A stretch of 64,000 nucleotides of DNA from Devosia elaeis (GTDB lineage: Bacteria > Pseudomonadota > Alphaproteobacteria > Rhizobiales > Devosiaceae). Where the stretch lies: positions 124,001 through 188,000 of the forward strand of contig NZ_LVVY01000086.1 in assembly GCF_001650025.1 (NCBI RefSeq). Direction: 5' to 3'. A model generated the notes under the pieces. The model saw only the letters and a list, made by a program, of their open reading frames with translations, ran no database searches and was not told the DNA's origin. Positions 10,786 to 19,742 of this stretch are shown piece by piece (within the stretch, counting starts at the first letter, position 1; each line of letters opens with the position of its first letter). The translations under genes were made by a program, and so were the position numbers.

Positions 10786-11676
10786 ATGCCCAAAGCCGCC
10801 GCGCCCAATATCGGCATGGCCTGGCTGCTATGCGACATGAGCCTGGTCACGATCATGACCGTCCTGGTCAAGCTCGGCGGCGCCGACTATCCGGCCGTGC
10901 AGATGGTGTTCATCCGCTCCCTCGTCGGCCTGGTGAGCGTGCTGCCCATGGCCTGGCGGCATCGGTATGCCCTGCGGCAGACCCGGCAATGGGGGCGCCA
11001 TGCCTTCCGCGTCTTCTGCAATACGGCAGCGCTCAATGCCAATTTCGCCGCGCTGACCGCCCTGCCCCTGGCACTGGCCAACGCCATCGGCTTCATGCGG
11101 CCGCTGGTCGTGCTGGCCCTGGCGACATTCATGCTGGGCGAGCGTTCCGGGCCCTGGCGCTGGGTCGGCGCGGCCATAGGCTTTGCCGGCGTCCTGATCA
11201 TGGTGGCGCCGGGCGAAATGGCCTGGAGCGCCGGCATCCTGGCGGCCCTGGCCGCCGTCCTCTTCGGATCGCTGGCCACGGTGCAGACGCGCGCCCTCAA
11301 GGATGAGAACACCACCATATTGATGGTGTTCTATACAATCGGCATCACGCTTTTCACCGCCATCCCCGCCGCCATCGCCTGGCAACCGGTTGCGCCGCAT
11401 TCCTGGCCCCTGCTGCTCGGCATCGGCGTGATCGCCCAGATCGCGCAATATTGCTATCTGCGCGCCTATCAGTCCTCACCCGCCAATGTGCTGGCGCCGC
11501 TGGGCTATCTGTCCATCGTCATGGCCAGCCTGGCCGGCTATCTCGCCTTCGGCGAAGTACCGGCCTGGACCACGCTGGTTGGCATCGCCGTCATCCTTTT
11601 CGCCCTCGCCCTGACCGCACGGCTGGATCGGAGGCGGCCGCAGCGGATCGCGCCGGCGGATGATCCAGCTTCGTAG
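10786..11676 (+). CDS. EamA/DMT-family transporter
   Basis: A 296-residue membrane protein with about ten hydrophobic segments in two EamA repeats (first half through FAGVLIMVAPGEMAW, second ending TLVGIAVILFALALTARL), the drug/metabolite transporter architecture. ATG 10786 starts 1 base after the PIG-L stop, so it is the third cistron of the ROK operon. It may export a by-product of conjugate breakdown or a metabolite such as an amino acid; the substrate cannot be deduced. Confidence 0.85.
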   Translation: MPKAAAPNIGMAWLLCDMSLVTIMTVLVKLGGADYPAVQMVFIRSLVGLVSVLPMAWRHRYALRQTRQWGRHAFRVFCNTAALNANFAALTALPLALANAIGFMRPLVVLALATFMLGERSGPWRWVGAAIGFAGVLIMVAPGEMAWSAGILAALAAVLFGSLATVQTRALKDENTTILMVFYTIGITLFTAIPAAIAWQPVAPHSWPLLLGIGVIAQIAQYCYLRAYQSSPANVLAPLGYLSIVMASLAGYLAFGEVPAWTTLVGIAVILFALALTARLDRRRPQRIAPADDPAS

Positions 11677-11766
11677 GCCGTTTCAAGTTCCGCGGAAGCA
11701 CCAATAGACCTCACCCTGAGGACTATTGTTCGCCCAAAACTCCAAACGACGTTTCATAACAAGAAG

Positions 11767-11798
11767 AGGCCCCCGATCCCGGAGAGGATCGGAGGCCT
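11767..11798. terminator. Bidirectional terminator between convergent genes
   Basis: The hairpin has arms 11767-11779 (AGGCCCCCGATCC) and 11786-11798 (GGATCGGAGGCCT) with one mismatch, followed by TT on the plus strand. It separates the EamA gene from the convergent PIG-L gene. Confidence 0.7.
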
Positions 11799-11864
11799 TT
11801 GCCGCTATCGATGCGCGGCCTAAACGGCCCGCGACGGGAGGTTGCCGCGGACCGGAAGCCTGGC

Positions 11865-14369
11865 TCAGCGCTTGGCTGGCTGGATCAGATTGGCCATGAT
11901 CCGGAAAGCGCCCGGGGTCAGCTTGTCCAGCTGGTGGTGCAGGACGAGGCTGGTATGGGTATGGCGGCCTTCGCCGATCTCGGCGGAAAGCAGTGACCCA
12001 GTCAGCGGCTCTTCACCCGCATCGCTCATGGCGAGCAGGGGCTTATAGACCTCATCCCATTCGGAGGCGAAGTAGAGACCGCGTTCCTTGTCCCAATTGG
12101 CCCAGTCTTCTTCGGTGATGACATTGGGATAATTGAGCAGCGGATGATCGGCCTCGAGCACCGTTACCGGCGCATTGGCATCGGTCACGCGGTAACGGAT
12201 CGATGGCGTGCCGATCTTGAGATAGGCCAAAGGCACCGTGTCGGTGTTCCAGCCATCCGAAGGCCGGTGATAAAGCGTCACCAGGTGACCGCCATTCTTC
12301 ACCCATTCATGCACGCCCGGCAGCGCCGCGACCAGATCGGGACGACGTCCGAAGGAGAAGATGCCCACGACCAGGGTATCGAGATCGCGATAGGCACCCG
12401 CTTCCATGTCCGAGGGGCTCAGTTCGGTCAGGGCTACGCCCAGCCGCTTGAGCCAGGTGGCGACATTGTCGTTGCCGCCCCCGATATAGCCGATCTTCCC
12501 TTCCGGGATCAGCGCGCCGACGGATTGCACCGGAACGGCCACTTCGGTCGGCACGACTGAACGCCCGATATGGGGATAGGAGAACACATTGATGGCATAG
12601 GCCTGCTTGTCGAGCAGCTTGGGCGCGATGGTGATGCGCTCGGTGCCGAGTTCCGCCGGCGGCGCCAGCTCGAACGTGCCGGCTTCCGCGCCGGTTTCCC
12701 CCATCGCCGTCATCGACCAGCCTTCGGGCAGGTTGAAATCGAGATCGGCAGTGGTCGCGCCGGACACCACGGCGGTCATCTCCACCGGAACGATCTCCGT
12801 TTCGGTATTGAACACCACGGCATCGGGCTTGAGCTCGAGCGAGGCTTCCGGCAGGACGCGCAGCGCGTCTTCGAGGTCGATGTCCAGCACCGCCTTGTAG
12901 CCATTGATGTCGGCGGTGAGCTGCACATAGGCATCGCCATTGCCCCCGAGCGGATCGAACTGCTCGTTGAGCGGATTGGTGAGCTCGGCATCAGCGGCGA
13001 TGCTGACCTTGACGCCGTCTTCGGTGGACTCGCTGCTGATCCCCTCGCGGGCCACGACCGCAACGGCTTCGACGGTGATATTGTCCGGCGCATCGACGAT
13101 GGTCTTGACCACGATGTCCTGGCCCGGGCGCAGATCGCCGCCATCGGTGAAGGCCCGGATATGCATGCCAGCGGCAGTCGCCAGCGCCAGGTCGACTTCC
13201 TTGATCTTGCGATCGAGGCGATGTCCGGCCTGCAATTCCAGTTCCTCGGGCAGGTTGGTGCGGGCTTCGGCAATCGCCTTGCCGATTTCGACCAGTTTCC
13301 CGGTCACCGCGACCGGGTCGCCGTAGTCGGAAATGGCTTCCTCGATGAGACCATGCGCATTGCGCAGGGCATCCGCTGCCGAAGCCGGCATGCCGTCGAG
13401 CTCGGCGATATGACCGACCGTGGCGATCAAGCCGTCGCGAATATCCTCTTCCTGCCGGCCGGCTTCGCCATTGGCGGCCCAGCTCAGGTTCAGCGGCCAT
13501 TCGGTCTGCGGATCGGGGCGCCAGGAGCCCATGCCCTGGGTCAGGTGGCAGGAACGGGACCATTCGCCCATCTGCGGGAAGGTCGCGCCGGAGATCGGGT
13601 CGCGTTCCGGCGCACGCACCACCAGCGTCTGCGGCGGCGGCGGGGTTTCGTCGTCATAGACGCCGCCACCACCACCCCATGCGGGCTGGTAAATCTTCGG
13701 CACGCTCCAAGGCTTGAGCCCGGCGGCGATCTGGTTGGGGAATTCGTCCGGATTGCCGGAAATCTCGGCAGTCACGAAGGTCGCGACATTGGCGGCGCGG
13801 TGATGGCCATGCTGCCCGCCCACATCGAGGAAGCAGTTCATGATCACGTCCGGGCGGTAATAGCGGAACGCCCAGGTCATGCGCTCGATGACGCGGTCGC
13901 GGCCCCAGCGGTCGATCGTCTGGTTCGGATCCTTGGAGAAACCGAAATCGTGCACGCTGTCGTGATGCCCCTGGCCGCCAAAGGCCAGCGAGGCATCGAG
14001 CGCGCGAGAGGCTTCGGTCATTTCGCGGGTGCGCAGCACACCGAGCACCGAGCCGCGTTCGGGGCCGATGGCGTTCTGGCCGCCCTCGCCGCGAGTGATG
14101 CAATAGAGCACGGGATGAATGCCATAGACATGGCGCAAGGCCGCCAGCATGCCGCTGGGCTCGTCGTCCGGATGGGCACCGGTGGTCATGAGCGTGACGG
14201 TTGACGTCAGGCGCTCGAGCTGGCGGTAGAGCTTGACGATGGCGGGCTCACCCTTCTGAGCCGCAATCAAATCCAGATTGGAGGCCGGAGCCGCCCAGGC
14301 GGGAATCTGGGTCGCCGCCAAGAGGGGCGGCACCGAAGCGATAAAAGTTCGCCGAGTCAAACGTGTCAT
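11865..14369 (-). CDS. PIG-L family deacetylase, long form with Tat signal
   Basis: An 834-residue paralogue of the deacetylase at 8418-10784, with the same order of domains: AHPDDE at 65-70, the HGHH metal motif in CFLDVGGQHGHH, a beta-rich middle and a C-terminal amidotransferase-like fold (IGYIGGGNDNVATWLKRLG). The N-terminus TRRTFIASVPPLLAATQIPAWA is a twin-arginine signal peptide, so this copy should be exported folded to the periplasm. The ATG at 14369 follows an AGGA-type ribosome site. An operator-like site shared with the sugar operon lies about 90 bases upstream. I infer periplasmic deacylation of the substrate before or during uptake. Confidence 0.85.
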   Translation of the reverse strand: MTRLTRRTFIASVPPLLAATQIPAWAAPASNLDLIAAQKGEPAIVKLYRQLERLTSTVTLMTTGAHPDDEPSGMLAALRHVYGIHPVLYCITRGEGGQNAIGPERGSVLGVLRTREMTEASRALDASLAFGGQGHHDSVHDFGFSKDPNQTIDRWGRDRVIERMTWAFRYYRPDVIMNCFLDVGGQHGHHRAANVATFVTAEISGNPDEFPNQIAAGLKPWSVPKIYQPAWGGGGGVYDDETPPPPQTLVVRAPERDPISGATFPQMGEWSRSCHLTQGMGSWRPDPQTEWPLNLSWAANGEAGRQEEDIRDGLIATVGHIAELDGMPASAADALRNAHGLIEEAISDYGDPVAVTGKLVEIGKAIAEARTNLPEELELQAGHRLDRKIKEVDLALATAAGMHIRAFTDGGDLRPGQDIVVKTIVDAPDNITVEAVAVVAREGISSESTEDGVKVSIAADAELTNPLNEQFDPLGGNGDAYVQLTADINGYKAVLDIDLEDALRVLPEASLELKPDAVVFNTETEIVPVEMTAVVSGATTADLDFNLPEGWSMTAMGETGAEAGTFELAPPAELGTERITIAPKLLDKQAYAINVFSYPHIGRSVVPTEVAVPVQSVGALIPEGKIGYIGGGNDNVATWLKRLGVALTELSPSDMEAGAYRDLDTLVVGIFSFGRRPDLVAALPGVHEWVKNGGHLVTLYHRPSDGWNTDTVPLAYLKIGTPSIRYRVTDANAPVTVLEADHPLLNYPNVITEEDWANWDKERGLYFASEWDEVYKPLLAMSDAGEEPLTGSLLSAEIGEGRHTHTSLVLHHQLDKLTPGAFRIMANLIQPAKR

Positions 14370-14458
14370 TGGTCTTTCCTCTCCACGACCGCCCGCAGCC
14401 TGACCCTCCAAGGCCATTTGCGACGATCATGTGACGGACTATGCGGACCCCATTAACT

Positions 14459-14474
14459 TAACTCAAGTGTGTTA
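14459..14474. promoter_or_regulatory. Putative ROK operator, site 2
   Basis: TAACTCAAGTGTGTTA is an imperfect palindrome (TAACnCA..TGnGTTA). Its reverse complement contains ACTTGAGTTA, the core of the site at 7085-7100. On the minus strand TTGAGT could be a -35 element, with CATAGT 17 bases on, so a bound repressor would block the promoter of the Tat-exported deacetylase. Confidence 0.5.
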
Positions 14475-14557
14475 ATCAGATTCTTTCGTATGAGGCGCTA
14501 GAGGCTCGGAGCGGAGGGGTTTTGCTCGGGCAGAACGTCTTTAGGTCAAGGCTTTGC

Positions 14558-14616
14558 GATATTACTGTTTTGTAATGTCGTTCCCCGTCCGCCGCTGTTA
14601 GGTTCCGCACGAACCT
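14558..14616. promoter_or_regulatory. Two inverted repeats upstream of the efflux operon
   Basis: The first repeat is GATATTAC-N6-GTAATGTC (14558-14579) and the second is AGGTTC-N5-GAACCT (14600-14616). Both lie within 100 bases of the start of the RND operon. They are good candidates for binding sites of the cognate response regulator at 19068 or of another repressor. No clear -10 element was assigned. Confidence 0.4.
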
Positions 14617-14652
14617 GTCATCCACGTTTCGAAACCGTTCCAGAGGTTTGGC

Positions 14653-15825
14653 TTGATCCGGCAATTCCTGGCCTCGCTCGTCATTCTCCTTGCCGCCGGC
14701 ATTGCCTGGCTGTTTCTCGTGCCCGGTGCGCCCGACACCTTGGCCCGGGTGGGGATCGTGCTGCCCTTCGGCCCTTCGACGCAGACCGAAGCCGGCACCG
14801 GCTCGGGCGGTCCCCGCATGGGCGGTTTTGCCGGCCGCGTGACCAATGTGGTGACGGCGGCGGTGGCCAGCGCCACCATCAACGATACGCTCAACGCCAT
14901 CGGCGAGGGCACGCCCGCCCGCTCCGTCACCGTGATGGCGGCCAGCGCCGGCACTCTGGCGGAAGTGCTGGTGCGGCCGGGTCAGATGGTGGAGGCGGGC
15001 GACGTCATTGCCCGCTTCGATTCGGCGGCGGAGCAGATCGAATATGACAGGGCCGCGCTCGCCGCCGAAGACGCGGCAGCCACCCTGGCGCGCACCACGG
15101 GCCTGGCCAATTCCAACGTGGTCGCCGGCACCGCCCTCGCTGCGGCCGAACTGGCCCATGCCAATGCCCAACTAGCGCTGCGCAATGCCGAACTGGCGCT
15201 GGGGCGCCGGACCATTACCAGCCCCATTGCCGGCTCGGTCGGCCTTATCCGCGTCACGCCCGGCAATTATGTCGCTGCCCAGACCGCCATCACCACGATC
15301 GACGATACGTCCTCCATTCTCATCGATTTCTGGGTGCCGGAACGCTACGCCGCACAAATCCGCCCCGGCATGCCGGTCAGTGTCAGCGCCGTCTCCCTGC
15401 CCGGCCGCGATTTCACCGGCGACATCTCGGCCATCGACAATCGCATCGACCCTGCCAGCCGCACCTTGCAGGTACAGGCCGAAATTCCCAATCCGGACAA
15501 TGCCCTGCGTTCGGGCATGAGCTTTTCCGTCGCGCTGGGCTTTCCGGGCGAAAACTATCCGACGGTCAATCCGCTGGCGGTCCTGTGGTCCGCCGAGGGT
15601 TCCTATGTCTGGAAATACCAGGATGGCGCTGCCACCCGGGTCATGGCCGAGATCGTGCAACGCAACAGCGACGGCGTCCTGGTCCGCGCCGATCTCGCCC
15701 CCGGCGATGTCATCATCACCGAGGGCATCCTGCAATTGAGCGAAGGCATGCCGGTCAATGTCCTCGAAGGCCCGGGCGCCGACGACGCACGGCAGGCCGC
15801 CCGAACCCCGTCCGCCAACAGATAG
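14653..15825 (+). CDS. RND efflux periplasmic adaptor subunit
   Basis: A 390-residue membrane-fusion protein. An N-terminal membrane anchor (FLASLVILLAAGIAWLFLV) is followed by the biotinyl-lipoyl-like half motif (AGTLAEVLVRPGQMVEAGDVIARFD), a short alpha-hairpin (about 130-180), the second lipoyl half (TITSPIAGSVGLIRVTPGNYV) and a beta-barrel domain. It bridges the RND pump to an outer-membrane channel; no TolC-like gene is adjacent. Translation appears to start at TTG 14653, with AGAGG 6 bases upstream. It lies 12 bases before the pump gene. Confidence 0.9.
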   Translation: MIRQFLASLVILLAAGIAWLFLVPGAPDTLARVGIVLPFGPSTQTEAGTGSGGPRMGGFAGRVTNVVTAAVASATINDTLNAIGEGTPARSVTVMAASAGTLAEVLVRPGQMVEAGDVIARFDSAAEQIEYDRAALAAEDAAATLARTTGLANSNVVAGTALAAAELAHANAQLALRNAELALGRRTITSPIAGSVGLIRVTPGNYVAAQTAITTIDDTSSILIDFWVPERYAAQIRPGMPVSVSAVSLPGRDFTGDISAIDNRIDPASRTLQVQAEIPNPDNALRSGMSFSVALGFPGENYPTVNPLAVLWSAEGSYVWKYQDGAATRVMAEIVQRNSDGVLVRADLAPGDVIITEGILQLSEGMPVNVLEGPGADDARQAARTPSANR

Positions 15826-15837
15826 GGAGACGCCGCC

Positions 15838-18800
15838 ATGTCCATCGCCGGCAAGAATGAACGCGGTGGCGCCCTGGCCACGCTCTTCGTGCGGCGGCCG
15901 GTCATGGCCGTGGTCATCAATGCGCTGATCATGGTAGCGGGCCTTGCCGCCCTGCTCGCCATCGAAGTGCGCGAACTGCCCAGCGTCGAGCGGCCGGTCC
16001 TGTCCATCTCCACCAGCTTTCCCGGCGCTGCTTCCGAAACCGTGGACCGCGAAATCACCGCGATCGTGGAGGGGGCCGTGGCCCGCATCCAGGGCGTCGC
16101 CGCCATCTCCTCCTCATCCTCGGTGGGCAGCAGCCGCGTAACGCTGGAATTCTCCGAAAGCACCAATCTCGACATCGCCACCTCCGATGTCCGCGACGCG
16201 CTGAGCCGGGTGACCCGGAGCCTGCCCGACGACGCCGAGGAGCCGATGATCTTCAAGGCCGACAGCGACGCGCAGGCGGTGATGCAGCTCGCGGTCACCT
16301 CGGATACGCTGAGCGTGGCCGAACTCAGCGACGTGGTCGAAAATATCGTGGCCGAGCGCCTGAGCGCCATCGACGGCGTGGCCGAGGTGCAGGTCTACGG
16401 CACCCGCCAGACCAGTTTCGAGATCGATGTCGATCCGGTCAAGCTCGCGAGCCGCGGCCTGACGGTCGCCGATCTGCGCAATGCCCTGGCCACCATCGCC
16501 TTCGACGCGCCGGCCGGTTCCATCAATGGCCCCAACCAGAACATCTCGGTACGCGCCATTTCCGAAATCACCCGGCCGGAGGATTTCGAGAATCTCATCA
16601 TCCGCGACCGGACCCGGCTGGGAGACGTGGCAAGCGTGGTCTTCGACGCGGCCGCCAGCACCTCGGCCATCCGCGCCGATGGCCGGCCCGGCATCGGCCT
16701 CGGCATTGTCCGCCAGGCCCAGTCCAATACCATCGCCATCTCGGAAGCCGTTCACGCCGCTGTGGACACGCTCAACCAGACATTGCCCGCCGGCGTCCGC
16801 GTGCAAATTTCCAGCGACGATGCCGTCTTTATCCAGGGCGCGCTGCACGAGGTGGAGATCGCGCTGATCGTCGCGCTGGTCGCCGTCATCGTCATCATCT
16901 ACCTGTTCCTGCTGGACTGGCGCGCGGTCATCGTCCCGGCCATCTCCATGCCCATCGCGCTTCTGGGCGCGGTGGCCGGCATGTATCTCGCCGGCTTCTC
17001 GCTCAACATCATCACGCTGTTGGCGCTGGTGCTGGCCACGGGCCTGGTGGTGGACGACGCCATCGTGGTGCTCGAAAATATCGTGCGCCGCAAGCATATG
17101 GGCGCCGGCCCCAGGGCGGCCGCCGTGCTGGGCACGCAGGAAGTGTTCTTCGCCGTCGTCGCCACCACGCTCACCCTCGCTGCCGTCTTCGTTCCTCTTT
17201 CCTTCCTCGAGGGCCAGACCGGGCAGCTCTTCCGCGAATTCGGCTTCACCCTGGCCATCGCCGTGCTGCTCTCCTCCGTCGTCGCGCTCTCCATGGGGCC
17301 GATGGTGGCATCGCGCCTGCTCCGGGACGATGGCGGCAAGGGCGGCCATGGCGGCATATTCGGAGCCATCGGCAGGAGCGTGGGCGGCGTCTATCGCACC
17401 ACGCTGCGCCTCGCCCTGCACAATCCGGTCGTGGTGCTGCTCGTGGCGGCGCTTTTCGCCGGCTCGGCCTTCTTCGTCTACGGCAATATCCGCCAGGAAA
17501 TGACGCCGCCCGAAGATCGCTCGGTGATCAGCGTGGGCGTCTTCGCGCCCAATACGGTCAGCCTGGATTTCGTCCGCACCCGCCTGGGCCAAGTCGAAGC
17601 CATGCTCCAGCCCTATATCGAAAGCGGCGAAGCCACCTCGCTTTTCGTGCTTTCGGGCTGGGGTACGGGCGGCAACATGACCCTCACTTTGGCGCCTTGG
17701 GAAGAGCGAAGCCGCAGCCAACAGGACATCGCCGCCGAGATCAGCACCCTGATGACCCAGGTGCCCGGCGTCCGCGCCTCGGTACGACAAGGCAATAGCC
17801 TGGGCATTCGCGGTGGCGGATCGGGCCTGCAATTCGCGGTGGCCGGCTCCGATTATGCGCTGCTCGCCGAAACCGCCGAGAACATCGCCGACCAATTGGA
17901 AGCGGATGGCCGCTTCGGCCGCGTCAATGTCAATTTCGACACGACCCAGCCACAGCTGACCCTGACTGTGGACCGCGCCCGCTCCGACGCCCTGGGCATC
18001 GACATCAACGGCCTCGCCACGACCATGCAGGCGATGATCGACGGCAGCCAGGTGGGCAATATCTTCATCAACGACACCTCCTATTCGGTGCGCCTGGTCT
18101 CGACCACCCATCCGGTCAACGATCCGCGCGACCTCGAAACCCTCTTCGTGCGCACCGGCGATGGCCGCTACGTGCCCATGTCCACCATCGCCACCATCAC
18201 CGAATCCGCCGTACCGCCCTCCTTGCGCCGCGAGGCCCAGCGCCGCGCCGTGACCGTTACCGCAAGCCTCGAGGAGGGTCTGGCCCTGGGTGACGCCTAT
18301 GCCGAATTGCAACGGATCGCCGCGCCGCTCCTGCCCGAAGGCACGTCCATCCTGCCGCTGGCGGAAGCGAAAACGCTGGGCGAAGCCAATAACGCGCTCT
18401 TCGTCACGTTCGGCTTCGCCCTGGTCATCATCCTGCTGGTGCTGGCCGCCCAGTTCGAAAGCTTCTGGAGCGCCATCATCGTCATGACCACGGTGCCCTT
18501 CGGGCTGGCAGCAGGGCTCTACGCCATCCTGGTCACCGGCGGTTCTCTCAATATTTTCAGCCAGATCGGGCTGGTTCTGGTGGTCGGCATCATGGCTAAG
18601 AACGGCATTCTCATCGTCGAATTCGCCAACCAGCTCCGCGAAAGGGGCCTGCCGGTGCGGCGGGCCATCGAGGACGCCTCCAATATCCGGCTGCGCCCGG
18701 TCATGATGACCATGCTGGCGACGATCATCGGCGGCGTGCCCCTGGTCCTGGCCTCGGGCGCCGGCGCCGAAGCCCGCGCCGCCCTGGGCTGGGTCATTGT

Positions 18801-18951
18801 CGGCGGCCTCTCCTTCGCCGCCATATCGACCCTCTATCTCACCCCCGTCGCCTATCTGCTGCTTGCCCGCTTCTCCAAACCCAAGGCGGAAGAAGAGGTG
18901 CGGCTGGAAAAGGAACTGGACGACGCCCTGAACGAGCCGTCGCAAGTGTGA
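15838..18951 (+). CDS. RND multidrug efflux permease, AcrB/MexB-like (HAE1)
   Basis: A 1037-residue inner-membrane pump, the full length expected of the family. It shows the N-terminal transmembrane helix, a large periplasmic pore domain, and then helix 4 with VVDDAIVVLENI, carrying the paired Asp of the proton relay. The second half repeats the architecture (VLAAQFESFWSAIIVMTTVPFG; VGIMAKNGILIVEFANQLRERG, carrying the relay Lys). It should use proton influx to expel drugs, lipids or other amphiphiles through the adaptor encoded just upstream. A two-component system follows 116 bases downstream. Confidence 0.93.
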   Translation: MSIAGKNERGGALATLFVRRPVMAVVINALIMVAGLAALLAIEVRELPSVERPVLSISTSFPGAASETVDREITAIVEGAVARIQGVAAISSSSSVGSSRVTLEFSESTNLDIATSDVRDALSRVTRSLPDDAEEPMIFKADSDAQAVMQLAVTSDTLSVAELSDVVENIVAERLSAIDGVAEVQVYGTRQTSFEIDVDPVKLASRGLTVADLRNALATIAFDAPAGSINGPNQNISVRAISEITRPEDFENLIIRDRTRLGDVASVVFDAAASTSAIRADGRPGIGLGIVRQAQSNTIAISEAVHAAVDTLNQTLPAGVRVQISSDDAVFIQGALHEVEIALIVALVAVIVIIYLFLLDWRAVIVPAISMPIALLGAVAGMYLAGFSLNIITLLALVLATGLVVDDAIVVLENIVRRKHMGAGPRAAAVLGTQEVFFAVVATTLTLAAVFVPLSFLEGQTGQLFREFGFTLAIAVLLSSVVALSMGPMVASRLLRDDGGKGGHGGIFGAIGRSVGGVYRTTLRLALHNPVVVLLVAALFAGSAFFVYGNIRQEMTPPEDRSVISVGVFAPNTVSLDFVRTRLGQVEAMLQPYIESGEATSLFVLSGWGTGGNMTLTLAPWEERSRSQQDIAAEISTLMTQVPGVRASVRQGNSLGIRGGGSGLQFAVAGSDYALLAETAENIADQLEADGRFGRVNVNFDTTQPQLTLTVDRARSDALGIDINGLATTMQAMIDGSQVGNIFINDTSYSVRLVSTTHPVNDPRDLETLFVRTGDGRYVPMSTIATITESAVPPSLRREAQRRAVTVTASLEEGLALGDAYAELQRIAAPLLPEGTSILPLAEAKTLGEANNALFVTFGFALVIILLVLAAQFESFWSAIIVMTTVPFGLAAGLYAILVTGGSLNIFSQIGLVLVVGIMAKNGILIVEFANQLRERGLPVRRAIEDASNIRLRPVMMTMLATIIGGVPLVLASGAGAEARAALGWVIVGGLSFAAISTLYLTPVAYLLLARFSKPKAEEEVRLEKELDDALNEPSQV

Positions 18952-19067
18952 AGGGGGGCGCTGCCAGCCTAACCCGGCGACATTGCCACAACATTGCCTG
19001 ACCTGCGCCTATAGATGCTGGCAGCCATGCAGTTGTCAGGCTTAACCATGCATGGCATGCAAAAGAC

Positions 19068-19742
19068 ATGCGGACCCTATTGGTAGAAGATGAACCGGAC
19101 CTTGCTTCCATGGTCCGCACGGCGCTCGAACGACAAGGCTTCGTCGTCGATCTCGTCAGCACGGTGGCAATGGCGGAGGAGGCTCTTGCCCTGATCGAGC
19201 ACGATGTCGTGCTCCTCGACCGTCAATTGGCCGATGGCGATGGAATCGAACTGATCCCGATGCTCCGCCAGCGTCGTCCCGGCGTCCCCGTGATCGTCAT
19301 TTCGGCCCTGGGGAAACCCCTCGATCGCATCCATGGACTGGAACAGGGCGCCGACGATTATCTTGCCAAGCCCTTCCTCATAGAGGAGCTGGTGGCGCGA
19401 ATGCGGGCCGTTCTGCGGCGGCCCACCCAGATGCAGGATCAGGCGATTGCTTTCGGCAATGTCTCGTTCGACGTGCTCGGAGGAGAAGCCGAAGTCGACG
19501 GGCACCCACTGGTTCTGCAACGGCGCGAGCGCCTGGCGCTCGAGGCCTTGATGCGTCGGGCGGGCCAGACCCTGCGCCGGTCGAGTCTCGAAGAAAGCAT
19601 GTATGGCGCGGATGACGAAATCCAGTCCAATTCCCTGGAGGCAATCATTTCGCGCCTGCGGCGCAAGCTTGCGGACATGGGGGCAAACGTGGAAATTCAC
19701 CCGGTCCGCGGTGTCGGCTACCTGCTTCGGGAAATGAAATGA
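19068..19742 (+). CDS. OmpR-family response regulator
   Basis: A 224-residue regulator. The receiver domain has the acidic pair E7/D8, phospho-acceptor D51 (VVLLDRQL), the switch Ser79 and K101 (DDYLAKPF). A C-terminal winged-helix DNA-binding domain ends VEIHPVRGVGYLLREMK. It overlaps the histidine kinase start by 4 bases and lies directly downstream of the RND pump, so it probably controls pump expression. No strong ribosome site precedes the ATG at 19068; several out-of-frame ATGs crowd the 5' end. Confidence 0.92.
   Translation: MRTLLVEDEPDLASMVRTALERQGFVVDLVSTVAMAEEALALIEHDVVLLDRQLADGDGIELIPMLRQRRPGVPVIVISALGKPLDRIHGLEQGADDYLAKPFLIEELVARMRAVLRRPTQMQDQAIAFGNVSFDVLGGEAEVDGHPLVLQRRERLALEALMRRAGQTLRRSSLEESMYGADDEIQSNSLEAIISRLRRKLADMGANVEIHPVRGVGYLLREMK

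Noticed and set aside
16114-18945. Open frame of over 900 codons antisense to the RND pump
   Set aside because: Typical shadow in high-GC DNA: composition rich in Gly, Asp, Arg and His, no motif, and the plus-strand pump is certain.
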